From positions 545,076-609,075 of the forward strand of contig NZ_LMEW01000001.1 of NCBI RefSeq assembly GCF_001426525.1: a stretch of 64,000 nt of DNA. Direction: 5' to 3'. The notes under the pieces are model-generated. The model made no database searches. It was not told where the DNA came from and saw only the letters and a list, made by a program, of their open reading frames with translations. The DNA comes from Massilia sp. Root133. GTDB lineage: Bacteria; Pseudomonadota; Gammaproteobacteria; Burkholderiales; Burkholderiaceae_D. The position numbers were made by a program, and so were the translations under genes. Positions 9,387-18,100 of the stretch are shown here, piece by piece. Every line of letters starts with the position of its first letter. Position 1 is the stretch's first letter.

Positions 9387-10052
9387 TCAGGAGCCCGTCT
9401 TGCCGTTGAAACCCGTGACGGCCGAGGGATCCACCTCGCCGATGTTGGCCACCTGGAGCACGACGCTGGCGCCGTTCACGCGCACGCTGTTCAGGCGCGC
9501 CGCCACTTCGATCGTCGGGGCGCTGCCGTCCGATGGCTTGGCCTGGATCTTGTACGTGCCGGGCGCCAGGCCAAGGGCGTCCGGATCGATCGTGAACGAC
9601 TGGGCGCCGGAACCCGGGCCCAGGTCGATCGCATGCTGCTGGCCGTCGCCACCGGTCAGGACCAGGCTCGTGCCGGCCGAGAGACCGTTCAGTTGTACGG
9701 TGCCGTTCACCTTGCTGCCGTCGAGCCTGACGGTGTCCGTCGCGACCGTGACTTCGGAACCCACCTGGCCGCCCATCGCGAGCGTCTGCAGGCTTTGCAG
9801 GACGGATGCGCTGGCGGTCGTCGTCTGCGACAGGTTCTGCAATGCCTCGGTCTGCGACAGCTGTGACAGCTGGTTGACGTACTGGGTGGGATCCTGTGGC
9901 GACAGCGGGTCCTGGTTCTGGATCTGCGCCACCAGCAGCTTGGTGAACATGTCCTTGTTGGCGTCGGTCGGCGCCTGCGTTGCGATCTTGTTGCTGCCCG
10001 TATTCGACGTGCTGCCGAACTGGGTGTTGGTGGCGTGATTGGTGGTCACCAT
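9387..10052 (-). CDS. flgD: Hook-cap protein FlgD
   Basis: 221 residues. The N-terminal signature KDMFTKLLVAQIQNQDPLSP with DPTQYVNQLSQLSQTEALQN is specific for FlgD, the scaffold for hook assembly. The C-terminal half is the usual FLG-Ig/Tudor-like beta domain. Two bases separate it from flgC. Confidence 0.96.
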   Translation of the reverse strand: MVTTNHATNTQFGSTSNTGSNKIATQAPTDANKDMFTKLLVAQIQNQDPLSPQDPTQYVNQLSQLSQTEALQNLSQTTTASASVLQSLQTLAMGGQVGSEVTVATDTVRLDGSKVNGTVQLNGLSAGTSLVLTGGDGQQHAIDLGPGSGAQSFTIDPDALGLAPGTYKIQAKPSDGSAPTIEVAARLNSVRVNGASVVLQVANIGEVDPSAVTGFNGKTGS

Positions 10053-10054
10053 GT

Positions 10055-10459
10055 TCAGGATTCTCCCAGCTTGAGCAGCGACTGCTGCATGGATTTGATG
10101 CGTCCGAGGACTTCGACGTTGGTTTCGAAGGCGCGGCTGGCGGACATCATGTCGGCCATCTCGGACACTTCGTTGACATTCGTGTAATAGACCATGCCGT
10201 CGGCATCGGCCTTCGGGTTGCCCGGCTCGTGCACGCGGCGCAGCGGCTCGGCGCTCTCGACCACGTCGAGCACCTGCACGCCCGCGCTGGCGTCGTTGCC
10301 CATGACGGCCGCGAAGACCGGCTTGCGGGCGCGGTACGCTTCCGCTTCGGAGCCGGCCGCGACGTCGGCGTTGGCCAGGTTGCTGGCAATCGTGTTCAGG
10401 CGCACCGACTGCGCCGCCATCGCCGAACCGGCGATCTGGGAAATGTCCTTGAAGCCCAT
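10055..10459 (-). CDS. flgC: Proximal rod protein FlgC
   Basis: 134 residues. N-terminal rod motif QSVRLNTIASNLANADVAAG, followed by the FlgC pattern YRARKPVFAAVMG, and a C-terminal NVNEVSEMADMMSASRAFET helix. Length is normal. It is 10 bases after flgB. Confidence 0.96.
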   Translation of the reverse strand: MGFKDISQIAGSAMAAQSVRLNTIASNLANADVAAGSEAEAYRARKPVFAAVMGNDASAGVQVLDVVESAEPLRRVHEPGNPKADADGMVYYTNVNEVSEMADMMSASRAFETNVEVLGRIKSMQQSLLKLGES

Positions 10460-10469
10460 TGTTGACCTG

Positions 10470-10829
10470 TTATTGACCGTTGATGGCTTTTGCCAGACCG
10501 CGCAACTGCATGTTGATGAAGGTGAGGCTGGTATTGAAATCGGAAGAGTTCTGGCCGAACGCGGCCTGCTCGACGCCGATCTCGACGGTGTTGCCGTCGG
10601 CGCTCGGGTGGTAGGGCACGCGGTACAGGGGCTGGTCGTCGCTCAGGCTGAGCTCGCCGTTCTCGGTGTCGATACGATCCTGCAACATGGCGCCAAAGTC
10701 GATGTCACGGGCGGTGTAGCCGGGCGTGCTCTCGTTGGCAATGTTCGCCGCCAGCACCTTGGTGCGCTCGGCGCGCAGTTCCAGCGCGTCGGCATGCACA
10801 CCCAGTGCATCTTTGAAATTAATCGTCAT
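10470..10829 (-). CDS. flgB: Proximal rod protein FlgB
   Basis: 119 residues. The N-terminus holds the rod motif KVLAANIANESTPGYTARDI and the C-terminus the FlgB helix QNSSDFNTSLTFINMQLRGL. First gene of the flgB-L operon. Its ribosome site (CAGGAGTTCCCGAC) is good, and the operon promoter must lie in the 73-base gap shared with the divergent flgA. Confidence 0.96.
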   Translation of the reverse strand: MTINFKDALGVHADALELRAERTKVLAANIANESTPGYTARDIDFGAMLQDRIDTENGELSLSDDQPLYRVPYHPSADGNTVEIGVEQAAFGQNSSDFNTSLTFINMQLRGLAKAINGQ

Positions 10830-10902
10830 GTCGGGAACTCCTGTCGGTTGAACTTCAGATGATTGGTTAGAATCAGATTTTTTCCGCAGCCACTATTCTC
10901 TA
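10830..10902. promoter_or_regulatory. Divergent promoter region flgB / flgA
   Basis: This 73-base gap separates the flgB and flgA start codons and must carry signals for both. On the plus strand TAGAAT at 10868-10873 could be a -10 box for flgA, but no good -35 stands at the right spacing. I see no clear sigma-54 or sigma-28 consensus. It is called regulatory mainly from its position. Confidence 0.4.
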
Positions 10903-11616
10903 ATGATTGCTTTCTGTAAGGCAACCCTTGCCGCTTTATCACTGATGCTGTTTTCTGCGTTCGCGCAAGCGGCGACGCCGTCGATTCCCATGCAAATCGA
11001 GCAATCGGCCCGTGCCGAACTGGAAAGACAGATGGCCGCGTCCGGCCTGACCGAACCGCAATTCGAGATTGCCGTCGTGACCGCGCGGCCGGCGCCGCCG
11101 TGCAGCCAGCAAGTGGCCGTGGAACCGCTCGATACCCGCTTTCCCCAGAGGATGCGCTTCGTGGCGCGCTGTCCGGACACGCCCGGATGGCGGTACGAGT
11201 ACGTCGTCCGCGCGCGCGTGACGGCCATGGTCGCGATCGCGGCGGCGCCGGTGGCGGCCAACGAAGCGTTGACGGACACACAAGTTACGATCGAGCGGCG
11301 TGATATTTCCAACATTGCCGATCCGATCAGTAATCCAGCCGACGCGGTCGGACAAATGTCTCGTCGCATGTTGCGTCCAGGAGACATTTTGCGCAGCGGC
11401 CAGCTCAGCAGCCCCGTCCTGGTGAAGCGCGGCGATGCCGTCATGATGATCGCGCGGCGCGAAGGTATCGAAGTCAGCATGGCCGGAGAAGCACTGGATG
11501 CGGGCGGAAAGGGTGCCGTCGTGCGCGTGCGCAACGCCGGCAGCGGGCAGGTCGTGCGCATGCGCGTCGCCGGACCCGGCACGGTTGAGCCGATCGACAT
11601 GGCGATCAGCCGCTGA
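10903..11616 (+). CDS. flgA: P-ring assembly chaperone FlgA
   Basis: 237 residues. A Sec signal peptide at 1-23 (ending FAQA) is followed by the two-part FlgA fold: a first region with paired Cys residues (near PPCSQQVAV and FVARCPDTPGW) and a C-terminal SAF-like domain with RRMLRPGDILRSGQLSSPVL, VKRGDAVMMIARREGIEVSM and GAVVRVRNAGSGQVVRMRV. FlgA is a periplasmic chaperone for FlgI. It is divergent from flgB and its end overlaps the end of the converging glucosaminidase gene by 11 bases. Confidence 0.95.
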   Translation: MIAFCKATLAALSLMLFSAFAQAATPSIPMQIEQSARAELERQMAASGLTEPQFEIAVVTARPAPPCSQQVAVEPLDTRFPQRMRFVARCPDTPGWRYEYVVRARVTAMVAIAAAPVAANEALTDTQVTIERRDISNIADPISNPADAVGQMSRRMLRPGDILRSGQLSSPVLVKRGDAVMMIARREGIEVSMAGEALDAGGKGAVVRVRNAGSGQVVRMRVAGPGTVEPIDMAISR

Positions 11617-12328
11617 TGTTCTGCAATTTGCCGGCCAGGCGCGACAGCTTGGCCGCATAGGCGGGATCGGTGGCATAGCCGCCCTTGGCAAGGCCGGCGG
11701 CAAAGGCCCGGGCGTCGGTGCCGGCGCCGAGTGCGCCGTGGAAGCGCGGGTTGTCGATCAGCATCTGCGCATAATCGCGGAAGGCGCTGGCCTGGTCCGG
11801 GTAGGCGCGGAACTTCGCGCTCGTCTTGATGGCGGCCCCGCCGACGTATTCGGTCGTGGCGGACTGCGCGACATCGCCTTTCCAGCTGGCGCCGGCCTTG
11901 ATGCCGAACAGGTTATAGGATGAACTGCCGTCCGTATTGCGCAGCGGACGCTGGCCCCAGCCGGATTCCAGTGCGGCGTGCGCGGAGACGAGCTCCGGCG
12001 CCACGCCCAGCTTGTCGGCCGCTTCTTTCGCCCACGGCGCGATGCTTTCCAGGAAAGCCTGCTGGTCGGGCGACGCGTCGGTATCGCCGCCCATCAGTGC
12101 CGCCGTTGCGCCCTGGCTGCGTGCGGCCCACATGCGGCCCTCCGCGCTGAGCTGTGCGCTCGGCGCGAAATCGCCGCCGCCGTTCTGGATGAAGTCGGTG
12201 ACTTCGCCCTGCACCTCGTTGAAGATGCCGCCGAACTTCCCGCCGCCGTTGCCGATCGGCGCGGTCGGCGCGGTGGCCGCGGTCGGGGTCAACGAGGGGA
12301 TGGACGTCGTGAATTCAGCGTGGCGCAT
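11606..12328 (-). CDS. Stand-alone FlgJ-type flagellar glucosaminidase
   Basis: 240 residues. Residues about 85-240 match the glucosaminidase (peptidoglycan hydrolase) domain of two-domain FlgJ: LVSAHAALESGWGQ with the likely catalytic Glu, then SYNLFGIKAG, FRAYPDQASAFRDYAQMLID and GGYATDPAYAAKLSRL. The first 85 residues are Pro/Ala/Gly-rich and do not contain a rod-binding domain or a signal peptide, so export would be by the flagellar apparatus or with a partner. Its likely role is opening the wall for the rod, working with the short FlgJ at 4423-4764. The start overlaps flgN by 14 bases, which places it in the flgM-flgN operon. Confidence 0.88.
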   Translation of the reverse strand: MRHAEFTTSIPSLTPTAATAPTAPIGNGGGKFGGIFNEVQGEVTDFIQNGGGDFAPSAQLSAEGRMWAARSQGATAALMGGDTDASPDQQAFLESIAPWAKEAADKLGVAPELVSAHAALESGWGQRPLRNTDGSSSYNLFGIKAGASWKGDVAQSATTEYVGGAAIKTSAKFRAYPDQASAFRDYAQMLIDNPRFHGALGAGTDARAFAAGLAKGGYATDPAYAAKLSRLAGKLQNISG

Positions 12329-12743
12329 AGGTATCGTCTTCGCCGTGCAGCAGGCGTTGCATGATCGTAAATTGTTCAGCCATCAGGTTGCCGTTGCGCG
12401 TCGTCGCCTGCTTGCAGTCGCGCACGAGCGTCTCGAGCTGTTCCCAGTCGGCCTGGCCGCGCGTGCGCTGCGGCGCCGGCAGGCTGCCGAACAGGTCGTC
12501 CATCGTCGCTTGCTGGCCCAGCAGGGCGCGCACGAGCTGCACGCGCTGCTGGCGGCGCTGTTCCATCGCGTCCAGCTCGGGCGTGAGGGCTTCGGCCAGC
12601 AGCGCCAGCTCGGTGGCGCGGTGGCGCATGGCGGCCTGGAATTGACGTTCCAGCAGGTCGCGGATCGTGCCGCAGGCGGTCATGTCGGCCTGGACACCGT
12701 CCAGCAGGCGCGCGACGGCCTGGTCGCGGGTCATGCGGCTCAT
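12315..12743 (-). CDS. flgN: Flagellar export chaperone FlgN
   Basis: 142 residues, all helical. The pattern LERQFQAAMRHRATELALLA, then WEQLETLVRDCKQATTRNGN and LMAEQFTIMQRLL is that of FlgN, the cytoplasmic chaperone for FlgK and FlgL. It lies 4 bases after flgM and overlaps the glucosaminidase gene. The flgM-flgN pairing supports the call. Confidence 0.9.
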   Translation of the reverse strand: MSRMTRDQAVARLLDGVQADMTACGTIRDLLERQFQAAMRHRATELALLAEALTPELDAMEQRRQQRVQLVRALLGQQATMDDLFGSLPAPQRTRGQADWEQLETLVRDCKQATTRNGNLMAEQFTIMQRLLHGEDDTYAPR

Positions 12744-12747
12744 GGGG

Positions 12748-13026
12748 TCAAGCCTTGCTGCCGTGGAAGCGCTGGATCAGGCCGGCCAGGCGGCCCGCGT
12801 CGAACGGCAGTTCGCCCTTGGCCAGCGCGTCGCGCAGCTCGGCCACGCGGGCGGCGTCGAAGTCGGGCAGGGCGCCAAGCGCTTTCTGGGCCGGCTGCAG
12901 CATGGCGGATTCGAGGGCGTCGTTGCCCGCCGGGGCGGCAACCGGGGCGGCCGCCGGCGCGGCGGCTGCGCCGCCCGCCTGCGGGGCGATCGAGACGGAA
13001 GGCGAAGAGGCGCTGGAAATCTTCAT
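12748..13026 (-). CDS. flgM: Anti-sigma-28 factor FlgM
   Basis: 92 residues from the ATG at 13026, which has a ribosome site (GAGGA) 6 bases upstream and gives the usual MKI start. An ATG at 13059 overlaps the motB stop as ATGA and would add 11 residues; it has no ribosome site of its own. The middle is Ala/Pro-rich and disordered; the C-terminal half (VAELRDALAKGELPFDAGRL, then AGLIQRFHG) is the FlgM sigma-28-binding region. FlgM holds FliA (14954-15694) inactive until hook completion allows its export. Confidence 0.88.
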   Translation of the reverse strand: MKISSASSPSVSIAPQAGGAAAAPAAAPVAAPAGNDALESAMLQPAQKALGALPDFDAARVAELRDALAKGELPFDAGRLAGLIQRFHGSKA

Positions 13027-13055
13027 GCGTGGTCCTCGGGTTTTCGATTGAATCG

Positions 13056-14024
13056 TCATGGTTTCTTTACCATCTGGCTGCGCAGGTCCTTCAGCGCCGG
13101 ATCGTCCGTTTTGGACGTGGACGCATCGGAGGTCAGGGCTTCGGTATCCGCCGGAGTGCCGAACATGGTCTTGATGGCAGCCGCTTGCTTGCTGGTCAGG
13201 ATTAACAATTCGATACGGCGGTTGGTCGAGGCATCCGGATGGGCCGCATCGATCGGGGCGCGGTCGGCCATGCCGACCAGTTGCAGGATGCTTTCGCTGC
13301 GCATGCCGCCGATGAGCAGTTCGGACCGCGCAGCCAGAGCGCGGTTGACCGACAGGCTCCAGTTGGAATAGCTGGTCGGTCCGGCCTTAGTGTACTGCAA
13401 GGAGTCCGTGTGGCCTACGATCAACATCTGATTTTCCATCTTTTCGAACAGCGGTGCCATCGCACGCAACAGTTTTGCGAATTTGGCGGTCGGCAGCGGG
13501 CTGCCGCGCACGAACATGCCCTGGCGGTCGGTGTCGTGCAACATCACGCGCAGGCCGTCCGGCGTGATCACGGCGGCAAGGTTCGATGCGAGGCCGGCGT
13601 CCACGCTCATCTGCTCGAGCCGGTGCGCCAGCGCGGCCAGTTCGGACGGCGATTCGTACTTCGTGCGGACCGTATCGGTATTCGCCTTGGCGCCCGCGGC
13701 CGGGCCTTCGGCGCCGCCGTTGCTCTTCGGGAGCTGGAAGCGTTCGATCAGGCTGCCGGCGGGGCTCGATTTGACTTCCGGCTTGCCGCCCGTGCCTTCG
13801 AGCAGGCCGCTGGCCGTGTTGTCGCGCACGATGTTCTTGGTTTGCTGGGCTTCGCGCGCGGCGATCAGCCACAGCACGAGGAACAGCGCCATCAGCGCCA
13901 TGCAGAAGTCGGCGAACGCGACCTTCCACGCGCCGCCGTGTTCGTCGTCGTGATGCTTGCCGCCGCCACGCTTGACGATGGTCGCTTCGTGCTTGTCGGC
14001 GGCGGCTTTCTTGGTAGCTTGCAC
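13056..14024 (-). CDS. motB: Flagellar stator protein MotB (lateral type)
   Basis: 322 residues. Single transmembrane helix at about 34-56 with the conserved proton-carrying Asp in VAFADFCMALMALFLVLWLI, preceded by a His/Asp-rich cytoplasmic start. The C-terminal OmpA-like peptidoglycan-binding domain spans about 160-285 (QMLIVGHTDSLQY, NWSLSVNRALAARSELL, DASTNRRIELLIL). The Asp predicts a proton-driven motor, as in LafU. It lies 13 bases after motA and its stop overlaps the alternative flgM start. Confidence 0.95.
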   Translation of the reverse strand: MQATKKAAADKHEATIVKRGGGKHHDDEHGGAWKVAFADFCMALMALFLVLWLIAAREAQQTKNIVRDNTASGLLEGTGGKPEVKSSPAGSLIERFQLPKSNGGAEGPAAGAKANTDTVRTKYESPSELAALAHRLEQMSVDAGLASNLAAVITPDGLRVMLHDTDRQGMFVRGSPLPTAKFAKLLRAMAPLFEKMENQMLIVGHTDSLQYTKAGPTSYSNWSLSVNRALAARSELLIGGMRSESILQLVGMADRAPIDAAHPDASTNRRIELLILTSKQAAAIKTMFGTPADTEALTSDASTSKTDDPALKDLRSQMVKKP

Positions 14025-14037
14025 TTATCGCTCCAGA

Positions 14038-14925
14038 TCAGGCCTTGCGCCTGGCGCCGGCGTCCTCGCCGTCGGCCATCGCGTTGATCCACGCTTCGAG
14101 CTGGGCGAAGCTGGGCTTGGTGTTCAGCTGGATCAGGCGGCGGCCCGCGTCGATCGCCAGCAGGGGCGGCTTGCCGGCGACGTGGGTGCACAGCACGACC
14201 TTCACGGTTTCCATGGTCGACGCTTCGGAATTGACCAGCTGTTTCATCATGCCGGAGATCGGATCGAGCACGCCATAGCAGAAGAAGATGCCGATGAACG
14301 TGCCGACCATCGCGGCGCCGACGTGTTCGGCGATCTCGGCGGTATCGGCCCCTTCGCCGACCGAGTTCATCGTGATCACGATGCCCAGCACGGCGGCCAG
14401 GATGCCGAAGCCCGGCATGGCCTCGGCGATCTTGTGCAGCGATTTCGACGGCTGGGTCAGTTCGTCGTGGATGGCCTCGAGTTCCTGTTCGAGCACGCCT
14501 TCCAGTTCATGGGCGTTGATCTTGCCCATTGCCATCAGGCGGAAGTTGTCGACGATGAACGCCAGCAGCTTCGGCTCTTCGAGGATCCGCGGATAGCGCT
14601 GGAACATCGGGCTGTCCTTCGGCGCCTCGACGTGAGCGTCGAGCGCCTTCAGGCCGCCCGCGGCCGTCTGCAGCAGTTCGTACATCAGCAGCAGGAGCTG
14701 GCGCTGGAATTCGGAGTCGTGCTTGTGCTTGCTCGCGACCTTCCTGACCTGGGAAAACAGTTCGGCCAGCACGTGCTTGGGGTTGCCCAGCACGAGTGCG
14801 CCGACGGCGGCGCCACAGATGACGAGCATCTCGGTCGGTTGCCAGATGGCGAGGGCGCTGCCGCCCATCATGAGGTAGCCGCCGAACACGGCACCGAGCA
14901 CGATGAGAATGCCAAGGATTTGCAT
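14038..14925 (-). CDS. motA: Flagellar stator protein MotA (lateral type)
   Basis: 295 residues with four membrane segments (about 2-30, 30-52, 165-190, 200-225). The cytoplasmic loop RYPRILEEPKLLAFIVDNFR has the charged residues that contact FliG, and PGFGILAAVLGIVITM contains the conserved Pro-Gly of MotA. MotA surrounds MotB to form the proton channel. Standing directly behind fliA, it matches the place of lafT in lateral loci. Confidence 0.95.
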   Translation of the reverse strand: MQILGILIVLGAVFGGYLMMGGSALAIWQPTEMLVICGAAVGALVLGNPKHVLAELFSQVRKVASKHKHDSEFQRQLLLLMYELLQTAAGGLKALDAHVEAPKDSPMFQRYPRILEEPKLLAFIVDNFRLMAMGKINAHELEGVLEQELEAIHDELTQPSKSLHKIAEAMPGFGILAAVLGIVITMNSVGEGADTAEIAEHVGAAMVGTFIGIFFCYGVLDPISGMMKQLVNSEASTMETVKVVLCTHVAGKPPLLAIDAGRRLIQLNTKPSFAQLEAWINAMADGEDAGARRKA

Positions 14926-14953
14926 GATTGTTATACCTTTCTTGTCTGGTCGT

Positions 14954-15694
14954 TCAGGCCTGGGCCAGCGCCGCTTTCATCTTGGCCAGCGCACTCTTGT
15001 TGAGCTGGCAGACGCGGGCGTCGGACAGGTCGAGCACGGCCGCGATTTCCTTGTAGCTGAGCTCGAATTCATAAATCATCTGGATCACGCGCTGCTCGCG
15101 TTCGTTCAGGGCGCCCAGTGCCTGCTCCAGGCTGCGGCGCACCATGAACTGTTCTTCCGGACCGGGGGCGTTGTGGGCGCGCTCGGTCGCTTCCTGCAGC
15201 ACGTCGTCGAAGCTGAGCAGCTCCTCGGCAACGTCATCCAGCAGGAACTGGCGCCAGTCTTCCTGGCTGACGCCGAGCGCGTCCGCCGCTTCCTTGTCGT
15301 TCGGCTCGCGGCCGAGCTTGCGGGTGAGGGCGCGCACGGCGTCGCGCATCTTGTGGCTGTCCTGGCGCACGGCGCGCGGGCGCCAGTCCTGGCGGCGCAG
15401 CTCGTCGAGGATCGCGCCGCGCACGCGCAGCGACGCGTAGCTGGCGAAGCCGGTGTCCGGGGTGCCGTAGCGGCGCAGCGCTTCGAGCAGGCCCATCAGC
15501 CCGATCTGCTCCATGTCTTCGCGTCCCATCGCGCCCGACACCTGCGACGTGAGCTGGCGCGCGATGCGCTTGACGAGCGGCGCATAGGCGACGAGGTGTT
15601 TCTGCTCTTCGGCCGCGCTCATGGCCGCATGGATGGCGGCGTCGGCATATTCGCTGCTGGCGTAGCTGTCGGCGTAGTCGGTCATGTAACCCAC
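14954..15694 (-). CDS. fliA: Flagellar sigma factor sigma-28 (FliA/LafS)
   Basis: 246 residues. Region 2 spans about 33-105 (LVAYAPLVKRIARQL, MEQIGLMGLLEALRRY, FASYASLRVRGAILDELRRQ), region 3 about 115-160, region 4 about 195-240 with the helix-turn-helix LSYKEIAAVLDLSDARVCQL. It should direct transcription of late genes such as flagellin and is antagonised by FlgM of the same locus. A fliA gene inside the fliL-motA interval is typical of lateral systems (lafS). Confidence 0.95.
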   Translation of the reverse strand: MGYMTDYADSYASSEYADAAIHAAMSAAEEQKHLVAYAPLVKRIARQLTSQVSGAMGREDMEQIGLMGLLEALRRYGTPDTGFASYASLRVRGAILDELRRQDWRPRAVRQDSHKMRDAVRALTRKLGREPNDKEAADALGVSQEDWRQFLLDDVAEELLSFDDVLQEATERAHNAPGPEEQFMVRRSLEQALGALNEREQRVIQMIYEFELSYKEIAAVLDLSDARVCQLNKSALAKMKAALAQA

Positions 15695-15708
15695 GTTGTC
15701 CCCGATGG

Positions 15709-16179
15709 TTATTCGATGATCAGCTTGCCGATCATGACTTGCACGAACGGTTTTTCCGTGTGCTCGTGCTCATAATTGGCGTCGAAGGATTTGTTCAGTT
15801 CTTCCGCGTACTGTTCCACCGTCATGCCGGCCGCTTCCTTCATCGTGTAGGCCGACAGGGTACGCACCGCCAGGCTGCGCAGCAGCGGCAGGTTTTCCTT
15901 CGTTTCCTTTTCCTTCGCCGCTTCCGTCGACAAGACGAGGTCGGTCGACAGGTAGTGGGTGTCGGCGTCGTCCGGGCCGCGGCGCAGCATCACGATGACC
16001 TTGTCCAGCGTCACGTACTTGACCGGCTTGCCTTCCCTGGCCTTTTCCGCTTCCGCTTTTTTCGCCGCGCCGGCGGCTGCCGCGGGCTTGGGCATGAACC
16101 ACCAGACCGCGCCACCCGCACCGGCCGCGCTCACGATCACGGCGCCGGCGATGGCAATAATCATTTTCATTTTGCTCAT
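15709..16179 (-). CDS. fliL: Stator-associated protein FliL
   Basis: 156 residues. One N-terminal transmembrane helix (about 5-27, ending GGAVWWFMP), then a periplasmic FliL domain (VKYVTLDKVIVMLRR, HYLSTDLVLSTEAAKEKETK, LPLLRSLAVRTLSAYT). FliL supports stator function. It lies between fliK and fliA, as lafF does in lateral systems. Confidence 0.92.
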   Translation of the reverse strand: MSKMKMIIAIAGAVIVSAAGAGGAVWWFMPKPAAAAGAAKKAEAEKAREGKPVKYVTLDKVIVMLRRGPDDADTHYLSTDLVLSTEAAKEKETKENLPLLRSLAVRTLSAYTMKEAAGMTVEQYAEELNKSFDANYEHEHTEKPFVQVMIGKLIIE

Positions 16180-16221
16180 GTTGGTACTTGCGCCCGAAAG
16201 CGCTCTCGATTCGTCCGTTGC

Positions 16222-17376
16222 TTACGAGTCGCGGCCGAGATTGAACACGGACGCGGGGTTGCCGGCTTCGGCCAGACCGCGGCCGGGCTCGTTGTCCTGG
16301 TCGCGGCCTTGCTGGCGGCCGCGGCCCTGCTGCTGCGGGTCGCCGAACGGCGCCGCATTGTTCTTGGGTGCCGGTGTCACCGTCACGGCGACCTCCGTGT
16401 ACTGGCGCTGCGACAAATCGTTGCGCAGGTTGTCGCTGACGGTCTGCAGCTGGCGCAGCACGTCACCGTTGGTGGCCGAGATATTCACTTCCAGCGTGCC
16501 GGCGCTGTGGCGGATCGCGATGTCGATGCGGCCCAGTTGGGGCGGCTCGATGCTGATCGTGGCCTGCTGCACGTTGCCCGCGACGTGGACGTTCAGGCGG
16601 TCGCCCAGCGTTTCCTGCAGAGTCTGGCGCCATGCCGTCGGCGGACCGGCCAGCTTGACGGTGTCGGCGGCCGGCTGGGCAGCCGGCAAGGTCACGGCGC
16701 CCGCAACCGGCGCGGCCGTGGCGGTGCCCGGCTGGACGCCCTGCGCGCCGGACCCGTCCGTCGCAGCGTCCTGGCCGCCGGTACCGGCGTTGCCGTTGGC
16801 GGGATTGCCCTGGACGGCCAGGCGCACGGTGGTGGCGGTCGCATCCTGCTGGGCGGCTTGCGCGAGCACGGCCTGCGGCAGGGCCACCGGTGCGCGGCGG
16901 ACGTCCTGGCCCGAGACTGCGAGCGGCTGCGCCGGCGTGTCGGCCTTGCCGGCCTCATCCGTGCCGGCGTGCGTGCCGCCCTGGGCAGCCTGCACGGCCT
17001 GGGTGACCTGTTGCGGCGACAGCGGCATCAGCGGCATCGTCATCGCGGCCAGCAGGGGATTGTCCGGCGTGGTGGCGGCGTCGGCCGGCGCGGTGTCGGT
17101 CGCGGCGTCGGTGGGCGCGCTCGCTTGCGCGGCGGCGGCGTCCGCTGCCGGATCCGCCGCGGCGTCCGTCGGCACCTGTGCGCCCGCGACGTTCTGCAGG
17201 CCGAGCCAGCGGGCGAACGTCTTGCCCGGCGCCGGCGCCGGCGCCGGCGCAGTACCGGCGGCCGTGGATTGCGCGGGTGCCGCCGCGGTCGGTGCGTCCT
17301 TGGTGGCAGCCGGGGCATTCGCCTGCTTGGCGGCCGGCAGGGCCGACGTGGACGGGTTTACGGTGTTGAGCATCAT
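16222..17376 (-). CDS. fliK: Hook-length control protein FliK (LafE type)
   Basis: 384 residues from the ATG at 17376, which has AGGA 7 bases upstream; an ATG at 17382 overlaps the fliT stop but sits directly on the ribosome site. Residues 1-250 are an Ala/Pro/Asp-rich, low-complexity ruler-like region. Residues about 255-345 are the Flg_hook domain (QQATISIEPPQLGRIDIAIR, then GDVLRQLQTVSDNLRNDLSQ). FliK measures hook length and switches FlhB specificity. The tail is Gln/Gly/Arg-rich. Confidence 0.9.
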   Translation of the reverse strand: MMLNTVNPSTSALPAAKQANAPAATKDAPTAAAPAQSTAAGTAPAPAPAPGKTFARWLGLQNVAGAQVPTDAAADPAADAAAAQASAPTDAATDTAPADAATTPDNPLLAAMTMPLMPLSPQQVTQAVQAAQGGTHAGTDEAGKADTPAQPLAVSGQDVRRAPVALPQAVLAQAAQQDATATTVRLAVQGNPANGNAGTGGQDAATDGSGAQGVQPGTATAAPVAGAVTLPAAQPAADTVKLAGPPTAWRQTLQETLGDRLNVHVAGNVQQATISIEPPQLGRIDIAIRHSAGTLEVNISATNGDVLRQLQTVSDNLRNDLSQRQYTEVAVTVTPAPKNNAAPFGDPQQQGRGRQQGRDQDNEPGRGLAEAGNPASVFNLGRDS

Positions 17377-17378
17377 GG

Positions 17379-17708
17379 TCATTCCTGGCTTGCGCCTGAT
17401 TCTGTTTCGCTGTGCATCGCGTAGGCGATCCAGCCGTCCTTGTTGGCGCGCATCTCTTCCAGGCGCGGTTCGAGCGCGCGCGCGGCGGCGGCCACGTGGC
17501 GCGCGGCCGTGTCGTGCTGGGCACGCACGCGTTCCAGCGCGGCGCGTTCCCCGGCGGTCCACGGGCCCTGTGCGGCGAGCGCGTGCAAGGCCGGGAAGAG
17601 GGCACGGGCCTGTTCGCCCAGCCGGTCCCAGTCCTGGCGCGCGGCGGCGTCCTGCAGGGTATTGCCCAACAGCGCCAGCCGTGCAAGCCGGTCGGTCCGG
17701 TCAGCCAT
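17379..17708 (-). CDS. fliT: Flagellar protein FliT (chaperone of FliD)
   Basis: 109 residues, all helical. The layout (ALLGNTLQDAAARQDWDRLG, LERVRAQHDTAARHVAAAA) and a Trp-Ile-Ala-Tyr segment near the end fit the FliT family, which is poorly conserved in sequence. Position right after fliS (8-base overlap) and next to fliD supports it. It corresponds to lafD. Confidence 0.8.
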   Translation of the reverse strand: MADRTDRLARLALLGNTLQDAAARQDWDRLGEQARALFPALHALAAQGPWTAGERAALERVRAQHDTAARHVAAAARALEPRLEEMRANKDGWIAYAMHSETESGASQE

Positions 17709-18090
17709 TACGCGCCTGTACGCCGGCCCAGCCCTGGCGGATGGTGGTCAGGATGCGCACGACCTCGTCGATCATCGCCGGGTCCTGCTTGATGCCGGCG
17801 CCATGCAGGTGCGTGACGCAGAAGTCGTACAGGTTGGCGAGGTTGGCGACGACCTGGCCGCCGGTCTCGAAATCGAGCGAGCTGGACAGGCCGTTGATGA
17901 TGTCGACGCATTTGTTGATGCTGTTGGCGCGCTGTTCGTAGCGCTTGGCCACGATGTGGGCGCGGGCGCGCGCCAGTTCGTCGAGCAGGCCGTCGGTCAG
18001 CACCAGGACGAGTTCGATCGGCGAGGCGCGCGACGTTTGCGCGTCCAGGCTGGTGGCGTGATAGCTGCTGTAGGCTTCGGTATAAGACAT
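17701..18090 (-). CDS. fliS: Flagellin export chaperone FliS
   Basis: 129 residues. FliS signature near the start (SYTEAYSSYHATSLDAQTSR, then PIELVLVLTDGLLDELARAR) and INKCVDIINGLSSSLDFETG in the middle. It binds the flagellin C-terminus in the cytoplasm and prevents early polymerisation. It lies 10 bases after fliD. Confidence 0.95.
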   Translation of the reverse strand: MSYTEAYSSYHATSLDAQTSRASPIELVLVLTDGLLDELARARAHIVAKRYEQRANSINKCVDIINGLSSSLDFETGGQVVANLANLYDFCVTHLHGAGIKQDPAMIDEVVRILTTIRQGWAGVQARNG

Positions 18091-18100
18091 CTCGAATCTC

